From Sphingomonas sp. TREG-RG-20F-R18-01 (GTDB lineage: Bacteria > Pseudomonadota > Alphaproteobacteria > Sphingomonadales > Sphingomonadaceae): a stretch of DNA of 64,000 nucleotides. Within the stretch, counting starts at the first letter, position 1. Every line of letters starts with the position of its first letter. The position numbers and the translations under genes were made by a program. The DNA is taken from positions 248,001-312,000 of the forward strand of contig NZ_JAKNQQ010000002.1 of NCBI RefSeq assembly GCF_022662475.1, written 5' to 3'. The notes beneath the pieces were generated by a model that worked only from the letters and a program-made list of their open reading frames with translations, was not told the origin of the DNA and searched no databases. Shown here piece after piece: positions 17,651-26,074 of the stretch.

Positions 17651-17881
17651 ATGGACCCGCTTTTCTACGTCATGGCGATCATGGGCTGCGGTGATGGCAG
17701 CATGGCGTGCCAGCAGGCGCGGATCGAACCCGCGCAGTACCGCTCGATCGCGCAATGCCAGGCGGCAATGCCTGCGGCGCTTGCGCGAAACTCGGATATC
17801 GACTTTCCCGTGGTGAGCGCATCGTGCCGCGCGACCGGGATGCCGATGGCTTCGACCAAGGCGCGCGCGCAGCACGGGTAA
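17651..17881 (+). CDS. Small conserved hypothetical protein with four cysteines
   Basis: The 76-residue product reads MDPLFYVMAIMGCGDGSMAC at its start and ends SRATGMPMASTKARAQHG-like, with cysteines at positions 13, 20, 36 and 58. I recall near-identical small proteins in sphingomonads (DPLFYVMAILGCGD...ACQ), so this short frame is likely a real gene. The N-terminus is hydrophobic enough for an inefficient export signal, and the cysteine spacing suggests two disulfides outside the cytoplasm; both are inferences. GGAG at 17641-17644 suits the ATG at 17651. It diverges from the ABC exporter. No function is known. Confidence 0.68.
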   Translation: MDPLFYVMAIMGCGDGSMACQQARIEPAQYRSIAQCQAAMPAALARNSDIDFPVVSASCRATGMPMASTKARAQHG

Positions 17882-17902
17882 GCGCCTATTCTCCCTCTTG
17901 CT

Positions 17903-18006
17903 CTTCCCCGGCGAAGGCCGGGGCCCAGTAGCGAGAGCAGAGGTTAACGCGGGCAGCCCTCACTTACATGACGCCCACTACTGGGCCCCGGCCTTCGCCG
18001 GGGAAG
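17903..18006. repeat. Family B palindromic element with perfect 29-bp arms
   Basis: Arms at 17903-17931 and 17978-18006 are exact reverse complements and contain CCCCGGC-GAAGG-CCGGGG, which is itself a hairpin. The 46-base centre is unrelated to other copies. It sits between the small plus-strand gene and the end of crtB, so it may act as a terminator for both directions. Confidence 0.9.
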
Positions 18007-18028
18007 AAGAAAGGGAAGCGTTCGAAGC

Positions 18029-18973
18029 CTAGCGTGGCCTCGTCCATAGCGTCGCATCGCGAAGCGACGGCGGATACAACGCTTTGCGCCGCGTCGCCTC
18101 CACAAACGCGCGCCGGATGAACCCCAGTTTCGCCGTCCCAGACGTCCCCACGCGCACATCCCAGGCGCCCGGCCCGAGTGCCGCGACCTTGCGCCCGATC
18201 GCCCCATAAATCCCTGCCGCCGCCAGCACCGCCCAGGCCGAGCGAAACGAAAGCGCAGGCGTCCCGAACCGCGCGCTCTCTTCATAGCGCGCCGCCAGCA
18301 ACCCGAGCCGCTCGCCGAGCAACCCCAGCCGGTCGCGATATTCGGGCGCGAGCAGCGCATCCGCCGGGATGCCGAACTCGTCGAGCCAGTCCTGCGGAAG
18401 GTAACAGCGCCCGGCGCGCGCATCCTCCGCAACGTCGCGCGCGATATTGGCGAGCTGGAACGCGAGCCCGAGGTCGCACGCACGGTCGAGCGTCGCATCG
18501 TCGTCGGGTGCGACCCCCATCGCGATCGCCATCATGCTGCCGACCACGCCCGCGACATGGTAACAATAACGATACAGGTCCTGCTCGGTCTGCGGCCGCC
18601 AGCCCTCCGCGTCGAGCGCGAACCCGGCGATCAGGTCGCGCGGCAAGGCTGGCGGCAAAGCGGTCTCTGCCGCGAACAGCCGGAGCGCATCGAACGCGGG
18701 TTCGCCGACCGGCACGCCCGCGAGCGCCATCTCGGTCTTCGCGGACATCGCCGCCAGCCGTGCGGGGCCGTCGGTGACGCCGGTCATGGCGTGGCCGTGA
18801 TCCTGCCCGTCCGCAATGTCGTCGCACGCGCGGCACCACGCATAGAGCAGCCAGGCGCGTTCGCGCACCTTGGGGGCGAACAGCTTGCTCGCCGCCGCGA
18901 AGCTCTTGGACCCCCGCGCGATCGACTCCTGCGCGGCGGCGACGATCACGTCACGCGAGGGCTGGTCGCTCAC
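18029..18973 (-). CDS. crtB: Phytoene synthase
   Basis: The 314-residue enzyme joins two geranylgeranyl diphosphates into phytoene, the first committed carotenoid step. It has both aspartate-rich motifs of the squalene/phytoene synthase family: DDIAD at residues 51-55 and NIARDVAED at 176-184, followed by GRCYLPQDWL. The start is a GTG at 18973 that overlaps the LOG stop codon by four bases (GTGA). It is the last gene of the crtY-crtI-LOG-crtB set. C-terminal residues (YPPSLRDATLWTRPR) are intact. Confidence 0.96.
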   Translation of the reverse strand: MSDQPSRDVIVAAAQESIARGSKSFAAASKLFAPKVRERAWLLYAWCRACDDIADGQDHGHAMTGVTDGPARLAAMSAKTEMALAGVPVGEPAFDALRLFAAETALPPALPRDLIAGFALDAEGWRPQTEQDLYRYCYHVAGVVGSMMAIAMGVAPDDDATLDRACDLGLAFQLANIARDVAEDARAGRCYLPQDWLDEFGIPADALLAPEYRDRLGLLGERLGLLAARYEESARFGTPALSFRSAWAVLAAAGIYGAIGRKVAALGPGAWDVRVGTSGTAKLGFIRRAFVEATRRKALYPPSLRDATLWTRPR

Positions 18974-19551
18974 AGGTCGCTGGCGCGCATCTTGGTGATC
19001 GTCTCGACCGGCTCGTGCGCCGCCATCTGCGCGAGCAGCCCGTCGAGCGCGGTGTCGATCAGCAGGATCCCCTGATGTTGCGGCCGCAGGAAGCCGACTT
19101 CGCCCATCTTGCGATAGAAAGCGACGAGGCCGTCATAATAGCCGCTCACGTTGAGCAGCCCGACCGGCTTGGCGTGATAGCCGATCTGCGCCCAGCTGAG
19201 CGCCTCCCACAATTCGTCCATCGTGCCGGTGCCGCCGGGCAGGTTGACGAACCCGTCGGACAGGTCGGTGAACGCCTGCTTGCGCTGGTGCATCGTATCG
19301 ACGACGCGGAGTTCGGTGAGCCCGCGATGCGCGACCTCGGCGTTGACGAGCGCCTGCGGGATGATCCCGATGACCTCGCCGCCGGCTTCGAGCGCGCTGT
19401 CGGCGACCGCGCCCATCAGCCCGAGCTTGCCGCCGCCGTAGACCACGCCGATCCCGCGCTCGGCGAGGGTGCGGCCGACCTGGCGGGCGGAGTCGATGTA
19501 GACGGGGTCAGCCGGTGACGCCGACCCGCAGTAAACAGCAAGCCGCTTCAT
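18970..19551 (-). CDS. LOG family protein (nucleoside-5'-monophosphate phosphoribohydrolase)
   Basis: The 193-residue protein has the LOG signature: VYGGGKLGLMG at residues 38-48, MHQRKQ with R90, and PGGTGTMDE at 105-113, holding the catalytic Arg-Glu pair. LOG enzymes cleave cytokinin riboside 5'-monophosphates or AMP to the free base and ribose 5-phosphate. It is translationally coupled to crtB (GTGA overlap). Its ATG at 19551 abuts a 106-bp palindromic element, and the purine run AGGGGAGGGGCT directly before the ATG belongs to that element, so the element seems to supply the ribosome binding site. Confidence 0.93.
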   Translation of the reverse strand: MKRLAVYCGSASPADPVYIDSARQVGRTLAERGIGVVYGGGKLGLMGAVADSALEAGGEVIGIIPQALVNAEVAHRGLTELRVVDTMHQRKQAFTDLSDGFVNLPGGTGTMDELWEALSWAQIGYHAKPVGLLNVSGYYDGLVAFYRKMGEVGFLRPQHQGILLIDTALDGLLAQMAAHEPVETITKMRASDL

Positions 19552-19657
19552 AGCCCCTCCCCTTCAGGGGAGGGGTTGGGGTGGGGAAGTACAGCAGAAC
19601 CTTGCTCTCTACGAGACACAGCCCCACCCCCAACCCCTCCCCTGAAGGGGAGGGGCT
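19552..19657. repeat. 106-bp palindromic element, family A, copy 3, inside the carotenoid operon
   Basis: This copy has the same length and arms as those at 8569 and 8755, with a diverged centre (CAGCAGAACCTTGCTCTCTACG). It separates crtI (stop at 19670) from the LOG gene (start at 19551), both on the reverse strand. On that strand its last bases form the Shine-Dalgarno of LOG, and these same bases can be paired in its terminal hairpin. Confidence 0.92.
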
Positions 19658-19669
19658 TTTTATACACCC

Positions 19670-21190
19670 TCATCGCTCACTCTCCAGCATCAACGCGGCA
19701 GTCGCCTTCGCACTCCCCACCACGCCCGGAATCCCCGCGCCCGGATGCGTGCCCGCGCCGACGAAATACAGGTTGGGAATATGGTCGTCGCGATTGTGTA
19801 CGCGGAACCACGCGCTCTGCGTCAGCAACGGCTCGAGCGAAAACGCGCTCCCCAGGTGCGCATTCAAATCCGCCGCGAAGTCGTTCGGCGCATAATGGAA
19901 CTTGGTCACGATCCGCTCATGGATGTCCGGGATCAACCGCCGCCCGACCTCGTCGAGGATGCGCTTCTCGAGGATCGGGCCGATCTCTGTCCAGTCGACC
20001 GGGAACTTGCCGAGATGCGGCACCGGCGCAAGCACATAGAAGGTCGAATAGCCCTCGGGCGCGAGCGATGGATCGGTCACGGTCGGGTGGTGGAGATACA
20101 GCGAGAAATCCTCGGGCAGCACCCCGTGGTCGTAGATATCGGCGAGCAGCCCCTGATAGCGTGGCCCGAACAGGATCATGTGGTGCGGGATCCCCGGCCA
20201 CGTCCCCTTGATCCCGAAATGCACGACGAACAGCGACGGCGAGTATTTCTTGCGCGCCAGTGCGGTCTTGGTGCGTTGTGCGCTGCGCGACGACTTCAAA
20301 AGGTCGCGGTAGCTGTGCATCACGTCGCTGTTGCACGCGACCATGTCGGCATCGGCATGCCAGCCGCTCGCGGTGGTCACCCCGGTCGCGCGGTCGCCCA
20401 TCGTCGCGATGTCGACCGCGGGATCGTTCAACCGCAGCACGCCGCCCAATCGCTCGAAATGGCGGACCATGCCCGCGATCAGCTGGTTGGTCCCGCCCAT
20501 CGCGAACCAGACGCCACCGTCTTTTTCGAGCTTGTGGATCAGCGCGTAGATCGCGCTGGTGTTCATCGGATTGCCGCCGACCAGCAGCGTGTGGAACGAC
20601 AGCGCCTGGCGGAGATGCTCGTCCTTCACGTAACTCGACACGATCGAATAGACCGACCGCCACGCCTGATATTTCGCAAGCGCGGGCGCCGCCTTGATCA
20701 TCGACGCGAAGTCGAGGAACGCGACATGGCCGAGCTTGCGATAGCCCTCCTCATACACACCCGCGGCATATTCGAGGAACTTGGCATAGCCCGCGACGTC
20801 TTCGGGGTTGAGCTTGGCGATCTCGGCGTTGAGCGACGGCTCGTCGTTCGAATAATCGAAATTGACCCCGTCGGGCCAGTTGAGCCGGTAGAAGGGGGTC
20901 ACCGGCGCGAGCGTCACATCGTCCGCCATGTCGCGCCCGGTCAGCGCCCATAGTTCCTGCAGGCACGGCGGATCGGTGATGACGGTCGGCCCGGCGTCGA
21001 AGGTGAAACCGTCCTTCTCCCACACATAGGCACGCCCGCCCGGCTTGTCGCGCGCCTCGACGATGGTGGTGTCGACGCCCGCCGACTGCAGCCGGATCGC
21101 AAGCGCGAGCCCGCCGAAGCCGGCGCCGATGACGATCGCGGTACGGGCCGCGCTATGCGGCGCGGGGCGCTCGGGCGGACGCGTGCTCAT
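19670..21190 (-). CDS. crtI: Phytoene desaturase
   Basis: The 506-residue flavoenzyme converts phytoene to lycopene in four desaturation steps. The FAD-binding dinucleotide motif AIVIGAGFGGLALAIRLQSAG lies at residues 18-38 (split here as VIGAGFGGLALA), followed by DKPGGRAYVWEKDGFTFDAG. The C-terminal carotenoid-dehydrogenase signature is NLYFVGAGTHPGAGIPGVVG. ATG 21190 overlaps the crtY stop by four bases (ATGA). The length and motifs are those of bacterial CrtI of four-step type. Confidence 0.96.
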   Translation of the reverse strand: MSTRPPERPAPHSAARTAIVIGAGFGGLALAIRLQSAGVDTTIVEARDKPGGRAYVWEKDGFTFDAGPTVITDPPCLQELWALTGRDMADDVTLAPVTPFYRLNWPDGVNFDYSNDEPSLNAEIAKLNPEDVAGYAKFLEYAAGVYEEGYRKLGHVAFLDFASMIKAAPALAKYQAWRSVYSIVSSYVKDEHLRQALSFHTLLVGGNPMNTSAIYALIHKLEKDGGVWFAMGGTNQLIAGMVRHFERLGGVLRLNDPAVDIATMGDRATGVTTASGWHADADMVACNSDVMHSYRDLLKSSRSAQRTKTALARKKYSPSLFVVHFGIKGTWPGIPHHMILFGPRYQGLLADIYDHGVLPEDFSLYLHHPTVTDPSLAPEGYSTFYVLAPVPHLGKFPVDWTEIGPILEKRILDEVGRRLIPDIHERIVTKFHYAPNDFAADLNAHLGSAFSLEPLLTQSAWFRVHNRDDHIPNLYFVGAGTHPGAGIPGVVGSAKATAALMLESER

Positions 21191-22371
21191 TCAGCGCCCC
21201 CGGTGCGCGCCGCGGGCAGCATGCCGATCGCCTGCAAGGCGCGGCCGATCGGCACCGGCGGCTTGCCGGTCAGAATCCGGGCCTTGTCCATCATCGTCGA
21301 TCGTCCTGAATAGAAGCGCCGCACCAGTTGCGGATCGAGCCGGTAGAAGCGCTCGAGCACACGGTAGCGTTCCTCGGGGTCGGCGGCGCGGAACAGCATC
21401 TTGTCGAGCATACGGTAGAAGCCGCGCTGCTGCCACGTCGCTTTGGCAAACCCATGGGTCAGCAGGTGGAGGTTGGCCCCGGACAGGTCGGTGGTCCGCG
21501 CAATCAGCGCCGCCGTGCGCACCGCATCGGGCAGCGAATAGCCCGTCGTCGGGTGAAACAGGCCGGCGCGCATCCCGACCTTCGCGACGTTCAGGCCGCT
21601 CGACCGCCAATAGCCCTCGAAATCGCCGCCCATCGCAACCGGCAGCACCCCGGTCTCTTGGCGCAGGATCCGCTCCACCTGCCATCCGCGCTGCTGGACA
21701 TAGCCATCGATCCGCGCGCCCAGCGCGGCCGTGTCGAGCGTGGGCGTGTCGCTGTAATAGGTGTCCTCGACGAACATCCGGGTCGCGGCGAAGGGCAGGC
21801 AATAGACGAAGCGAAAGCCGTCGACCTGCGCGACCGTCGCATCCATCACCATCGGGCGGGGGGCGGCATGCGGTTCCGCGAGGGACATCTCGCGGCCGAG
21901 GAATTTCTGCCAGCCGAGATCGAGCCGGGCGAGGTTGCCCGGGCCGCGCGCATCGATGACGCCGCGCGCCTCGATCCGGTCGCCGCCTGCCAGCGCGACC
22001 GACGTCGCGGAAACATCGTCGACGCGCCGCCCGGTCAGGATCGCGCGGTCCGGGAGCGCCTTGCGGACCAGCGTGTCGAGCCGCTGCGATTCGATCGAAT
22101 AATAGGCGCTGGCCAGCGCGCGACGGTGCGCCGGAAAGGCGATGTCATACCCGGCCCAGCCATGGCTGATCAGCGGCGCAATGATCCAGCTGTCGCTGGC
22201 GGCGATGTCGCTCGAAAAGAACGACCATAGGTGATTGCCGCCAAGCGTCTCCCCGGCCTCCACGAGTCGCACGTCGAGGTCGGGCCGTTTTCTTGCCAGC
22301 GCGAGCGCGATCAGGCCGCCCGCCAGGCCACCGCCGACGATGGCGAGGTCGCACGAAAGGGTTGTTGGCAT
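21187..22371 (-). CDS. crtY: Lycopene beta-cyclase
   Basis: The 394-residue enzyme closes the beta-rings of lycopene to give beta-carotene. The N-terminal dinucleotide-binding motif is LAIVGGGLAGGLIALALA at residues 9-26. GGNHLWSFF, the hallmark of CrtY, follows, with RMFVEDTYYSD in the middle and GLFHPTTGYSLPDAV near residue 275. It is membrane-associated by family. It begins the operon; crtI follows with a 4-bp overlap. Genes for hydroxylation or ketolation (crtZ, crtW, crtG) are not recognisable beside it. Confidence 0.95.
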   Translation of the reverse strand: MPTTLSCDLAIVGGGLAGGLIALALARKRPDLDVRLVEAGETLGGNHLWSFFSSDIAASDSWIIAPLISHGWAGYDIAFPAHRRALASAYYSIESQRLDTLVRKALPDRAILTGRRVDDVSATSVALAGGDRIEARGVIDARGPGNLARLDLGWQKFLGREMSLAEPHAAPRPMVMDATVAQVDGFRFVYCLPFAATRMFVEDTYYSDTPTLDTAALGARIDGYVQQRGWQVERILRQETGVLPVAMGGDFEGYWRSSGLNVAKVGMRAGLFHPTTGYSLPDAVRTAALIARTTDLSGANLHLLTHGFAKATWQQRGFYRMLDKMLFRAADPEERYRVLERFYRLDPQLVRRFYSGRSTMMDKARILTGKPPVPIGRALQAIGMLPAARTGGAE

Positions 22372-22758
22372 CGGCAGGGCGATAGCCGAATGCGCCCGGC
22401 ATGCAACCGTCTGCGGGTCGGCACGGCGTTTCGCGTGCGGGCGCGGGCATCATCAGACGCCGCATCCTGCCTTTTCGCGTTGGCGCACCCGTCGCCCCCC
22501 GGTAGCCGCCGATTGGCATCGCACGCACCATCCGGCATGTTTCGCGCCCAGCACGACACCTTGCGGAAACGGGCGCGGACGGACGCAACGCTCGGCGCCG
22601 CGCTGCTGCCGCGCATCCTGGCGGTTTTCCGCGAGGACGCGGGACTCGATCGACGTTTGCGGAGGTGTCGTGGCATCACCGGGCTCGCGTCCCTGTGTGT
22701 CCGCGGCCAGGGCCGCTGCCGCATGGCGTTGCCCCGGGAAACGCTCTACAGCGCGTGC
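22372..22758. other. 387-bp divergent region between crtY and the desaturase-family gene
   Basis: No gene, repeat or clear promoter is seen. The plus-strand frame of the next gene remains open here, and an ATG at 22537 would begin MFRAQHDTLRKRARTDATL, a 74-residue extension of the desaturase-like protein. It is arginine-rich, has no known domain and looks like GC-driven read-through. The crtY promoter should lie here. Confidence 0.5.
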
Positions 22759-23562
22759 ATGACCATCGCCCTTGCCATTGCCGCGTCCATGGTCGCGATG
22801 TCGCTGATCGTGGCGGTGCGGTATCTGATCGTGTCGGGTGCCTTTGCCGCCGCGACTCGGGCGCGCTACCCCGGGCTCTACCGCGGCCTCTCCGCGCAGA
22901 TCCGCCGCGAGATCTGGTGGAGCGTCGCATCGGCGGCGATCTATGGCGTGCCGGCCGGGATCATCGCCTGGGGCTGGCAGAACCGCGGCTGGACGCTGAT
23001 CTACCAGGACGTCCACGCCTATCCGGTCTGGTACCTGCCGGTATCGGTGCTGGCCTATCTCGTCGCGCACGACAGCTGGTTCTACTGGACGCATCGCTGG
23101 ATGCACCGGCCGCGCCTGTTCAAGCTGGCACATGCGGTGCATCATGACAGCCGCCCGCCGACCGCCTGGGCGGCCATGGCGTTCCATCCGCTCGAGGCGA
23201 TCAGCGGCGCTGTGATAATTCCGCTACTCGTCTTCGGGATTCCGATCCACGTCGGCGCACTCGGCTTGGTGCTCGGGATAATGACGGTTATGGGGGTGAC
23301 CAATCACATGGGGTGGGAGATTTTTCCCGCGTTCATGTGGCGAGGTCCATTGGGCCATTGGCTCATTACCGCGAGCCACCATCAGCGTCATCACGAGCTG
23401 TATCGAGGAAATTATGGCCTCTATTTCCGTTTCTGGGACCGGTTGTGCGGCACCGACCGCGGCGTCGGCGATTTCGCGCGGGAACATGCGAAGGCTGGCG
23501 TCGACCGCGATCGCGGCGGCCGTGCTGCTCGTGTCCTTGCCGGGCGCGGTCGCGACGAGTGA
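22759..23562 (+). CDS. Sterol desaturase / fatty acid hydroxylase family protein
   Basis: The 267-residue membrane protein has the eight-histidine di-iron pattern: HDSWFYWTHRWMH, HAVHHDS and HHQRHH, near residues 110-215, between hydrophobic segments. Such enzymes hydroxylate or desaturate lipids at the membrane. It lies back-to-back with crtY, so a carotenoid substrate is possible, but it is longer than CrtZ and closer to ERG3-type proteins. Its stop lies 77 bases inside the next gene, and the last 40 residues (after FWDRLCGTD) look like added, non-family sequence. The start was set at the first ATG before the first membrane helix. Confidence 0.87.
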   Translation: MTIALAIAASMVAMSLIVAVRYLIVSGAFAAATRARYPGLYRGLSAQIRREIWWSVASAAIYGVPAGIIAWGWQNRGWTLIYQDVHAYPVWYLPVSVLAYLVAHDSWFYWTHRWMHRPRLFKLAHAVHHDSRPPTAWAAMAFHPLEAISGAVIIPLLVFGIPIHVGALGLVLGIMTVMGVTNHMGWEIFPAFMWRGPLGHWLITASHHQRHHELYRGNYGLYFRFWDRLCGTDRGVGDFAREHAKAGVDRDRGGRAARVLAGRGRDE

Positions 23563-23923
23563 CCTGTCGGTCGACGTTTCGAACCTCCGCTCGGCCAAGG
23601 GCATGGTGCGGGTCTGCCTGACCGCGGACCCGGACAACTTTCCCGCCTGCGTCGACGATGCCAACGCGACCACGCGATCGATCCCCGCAAGCATGACGCA
23701 TCTCCAGTTCGACGGCCTGCCGCATGGTGCGTATGCAATTGCGGTGATCCACGACGAGAACAACAACCGTAAACTCGACACGTTCGCGGGAATTCCTCGC
23801 GAAGGCTTTGGTTTTTCAAGAAATCCTTCGGTGACTTTTGGGCCGCCACGCTTTGCGGCAGCGCGTTTCACGCTGGAAAGTGATGCAGATCGGCAACAGG
23901 TGCGGATGCGATACTTGCTGTAG
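23486..23923 (+). CDS. DUF2141 secreted protein
   Basis: The 145-residue protein begins with a Sec signal peptide (MRRLASTAIAAAVLLVSLPG, likely cut after AVA) and has the DUF2141 core: SDLSVDVSNLRSAKGMVRVC, HGAYAIAVIHDENNNRKLD and GIPREGFGFSRNP. The family has an Ig-like fold and no defined role; it often neighbours desaturase-like genes. Its start lies inside the desaturase-family gene in another frame, with a 77-bp overlap. The signal peptide fixes the start, since no later start would leave one. Confidence 0.88.
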   Translation: MRRLASTAIAAAVLLVSLPGAVATSDLSVDVSNLRSAKGMVRVCLTADPDNFPACVDDANATTRSIPASMTHLQFDGLPHGAYAIAVIHDENNNRKLDTFAGIPREGFGFSRNPSVTFGPPRFAAARFTLESDADRQQVRMRYLL

Positions 23924-24001
23924 GCGCCGAGCTGCGGACCCAAAGCCGCAACATCGCGTTACGCGCCCGACATCATTTTTACGTTTCTGCTGGAGCTGCC
24001 C

Positions 24002-24877
24002 GTGACTCATCGTTCTTTCCTCGCCGCCGCGACCGTCCTCCTGCTCGGCGCCGCGACGCCCGCGCTCGCGCAGCAGGCCAATCCCGTCCCCGCGGACAAC
24101 AACCAGATCGCGTCCGAGCTCGACAAGGACACGGTGACGGTCGGCGTCGGCGCGGCCTATCTGCCGGATTATGACGGCTCGAACGACTATCGCGTCGTCC
24201 CCGCGCCGGTCGTGATCGGTTCGGTCAAGGGCTTCAACTTCACCGTCATCGGCAACCGCGCGAGCCTCGATCTCGTGCCGAACCGCCCGGGCCAGCGCTG
24301 GGATATTCAGTTCGGCCCGGTCGGCGTGGTCAACTTCGATCGCTCCAGCCTGAAGAACATCGACGACACGCGCATCCGCGCACTCGGCAAGGTCGGCACC
24401 GCGATCGAGCTCGGCGGCTATGTCGGCCTGGGCAAGACCGGCGTCATCACCAGCCCGTACGACAAGCTGTCGGTCTCGGTCAGCCTGCGGCACGACGTCA
24501 ACGGCGTCCACAAGGCGAGCATCCTGCAGCCGTCGATCAACTATCTGACCCCGCTCAGCCGCAAGGCCGCGGTCGCGCTGTTCGGGTCGGCGCAATATGT
24601 CGAGAGCGGCTATGCCGACACCTATTTCAGCATCACGCCGGCGCAGAGCCTCGCCAGCGGTCTCCAGACCTATAGCGCGGGCAAGGGGTGGAAGAACTAT
24701 TCGGTCGGCGGTCTCGCGACCTACTCGCTGACCGGTGACCTGTTGCACGGCTTCAAGCTGGTCGCCGGCGGCACCTATTCGCGGATGCTCGGCGATTTCG
24801 CCAACAGCCCGATCGTGCGGGTCGCCGGATCGCGCAACCAGTGGATCGGCGCAGCCGGCGTCGCCTACACCTTCTGA
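24002..24877 (+). CDS. MipA/OmpV family outer-membrane protein
   Basis: The 291-residue protein starts at a GTG (24002) with GGAG at 23992-23995, followed by a signal peptide (MTHRSFLAAATVLLLGAATP, cut after ALA). The mature part is rich in alternating hydrophobic strands (GVGAAYLPDYDGSNDYRVVP, SVSLRHDVNGVHKASIL) and ends in the aromatic residue F (GAAGVAYTF), as outer-membrane barrels do. MipA is a scaffold between murein hydrolases and synthases in E. coli; OmpV-like proteins are otherwise general porin-like. The specific function here is unknown. Confidence 0.9.
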   Translation: MTHRSFLAAATVLLLGAATPALAQQANPVPADNNQIASELDKDTVTVGVGAAYLPDYDGSNDYRVVPAPVVIGSVKGFNFTVIGNRASLDLVPNRPGQRWDIQFGPVGVVNFDRSSLKNIDDTRIRALGKVGTAIELGGYVGLGKTGVITSPYDKLSVSVSLRHDVNGVHKASILQPSINYLTPLSRKAAVALFGSAQYVESGYADTYFSITPAQSLASGLQTYSAGKGWKNYSVGGLATYSLTGDLLHGFKLVAGGTYSRMLGDFANSPIVRVAGSRNQWIGAAGVAYTF

Positions 24878-24942
24878 TGTAGCGGGCTGCCGTCGCGGGG
24901 CGACCCGTGGGCGTGGCGTCAAGCCGCGCCGGCCCGCCATTT

Positions 24943-24984
24943 CCCGGCTTGCGTCCCGCGCCACTCGGTGCCACGCAAGCCGGG
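24943..24984. terminator. 12-bp perfect inverted repeat after the MipA gene
   Basis: CCCGGCTTGCGT (24943-24954) and ACGCAAGCCGGG (24973-24984) flank an 18-base loop, 66 bases after the MipA stop. No T-tract follows, so it may be a stabilising hairpin or a weak terminator. Confidence 0.45.
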
Positions 24985-25019
24985 CCGCAAGGCATTTCAA
25001 GGATGAAGGCTTCGCCCCG

Positions 25020-26024
25020 ATGACCGATACCGACCAGCAGCTGATCGAACGGCTTGAGTCGCGCGCCGAACGGCGCAGCGAACGCCGCGAATTCTTCCGC
25101 ACCGCGCTTGGCGCGGGTGCCGTTGCCGCGATCGGTGCGACCGCAGTCGCGATCGGCAGCACCGCTATGGCGCAGGCAAGCGACAATGACGCGGCGATCC
25201 TCAATTTTGCGCTCAACCTCGAATATCTCGAGGCGCAATTCTATTCCTTCGCCGCGTTCGGCACGGGGCTTCCCAACACGCTGCTGACCCCGGGCAGCGC
25301 GAGCACGACCACGCAGGGCGCCGTGACCGGTGGCCGCGCGGTCAGCTTCACCGATCCGCTCGTCGCGCAATATGCCCGCGAGATCGCACAGGACGAGGTC
25401 AACCACGTGACCTTCCTGCGCACCCAGCTCGCTTCCGCGGCAGTCGCGCAGCCGGCGATCGACATCGGCTCGACCGCGACCAGCGCGTTCAGTGTCGCCG
25501 CGCAGGCCGCCAAGATCGTCGCGGCGGGCGCCGCGTTCGATCCGTACGCCAGCGACGAGAACTTCCTCCAGGCGGCGTTCCTGTTCGAGGACGTCGGCGT
25601 CTCGGCCTATCGCGGCGCATCGTCGCTGCTGACCAGCAAGGTCTATCTCGAGGCCGCTGCCGGGATCCTCGCGGCGGAAGCCTATCACGCGTCGATCATC
25701 CGCACCGTGCTCTACACCAAGGGCCTGCAGACCCCGAGCCTGCGCACCAACACCGATGCGATCTCGAACGTCCGCGACGGGCTCGACGGGACCAGCGACG
25801 ACGACCAGGGCATTTCGGCGGTCACCATCGCCAACAGCCAGTCGCCCGCGCTCAACGGCCTCACCGCTTCGAACATCGTGCCTACCGGGCAGGATGGGCT
25901 CGCGTACGGCCGCACGACCGGGCAGGTGCTCAACATCGTGTATCTCAACAGCCTTGGGGTTTCGAAGGGGGGCTTCTTCCCCAACGGCGTCAATGGCTCG
26001 ATCGCCACCAGCACCGCGAACTGA
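25020..26024 (+). CDS. Ferritin-like domain protein with Tat-type signal (first of a pair)
   Basis: The 334-residue protein opens with a charged segment and a twin-arginine-like signal (SERREFFRTALGAGAVAAIG), so export in folded form is likely. The body is a ferritin-like (Ferritin_2/desiccation-related PCC13-62) four-helix domain: NFALNLEYLEAQFYSFAAFG, EIAQDEVNHVTFLRTQL and AAFLFEDVGVSAYRGA, with E and H residues where a di-metal site is expected. The C-terminal third (TGQVLNIVYLN, GGFFPNGVNGSI) is shared with the next gene. Function is unproven; stress or desiccation roles are suggested for the family. The ATG spans 25020-25022. Confidence 0.9.
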   Translation: MTDTDQQLIERLESRAERRSERREFFRTALGAGAVAAIGATAVAIGSTAMAQASDNDAAILNFALNLEYLEAQFYSFAAFGTGLPNTLLTPGSASTTTQGAVTGGRAVSFTDPLVAQYAREIAQDEVNHVTFLRTQLASAAVAQPAIDIGSTATSAFSVAAQAAKIVAAGAAFDPYASDENFLQAAFLFEDVGVSAYRGASSLLTSKVYLEAAAGILAAEAYHASIIRTVLYTKGLQTPSLRTNTDAISNVRDGLDGTSDDDQGISAVTIANSQSPALNGLTASNIVPTGQDGLAYGRTTGQVLNIVYLNSLGVSKGGFFPNGVNGSIATSTAN

Positions 26025-26074
26025 CGCCAGCCCGTGTCCTTTCTCTTCTTCGCGCCCGTACCGGAGTGTTTCCA

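Noticed and set aside
17705..17745. GGATCGAACCC-like sequence that resembles a tRNA T-arm
   Set aside because: No acceptor or anticodon stems fit around it, and it lies inside the small cysteine-containing coding frame.
22537..22758. N-terminal extension (MFRAQHDTLRKR...) of the desaturase-family protein
   Set aside because: It is arginine-rich without family similarity, and the later ATG sits directly before the first membrane helix.
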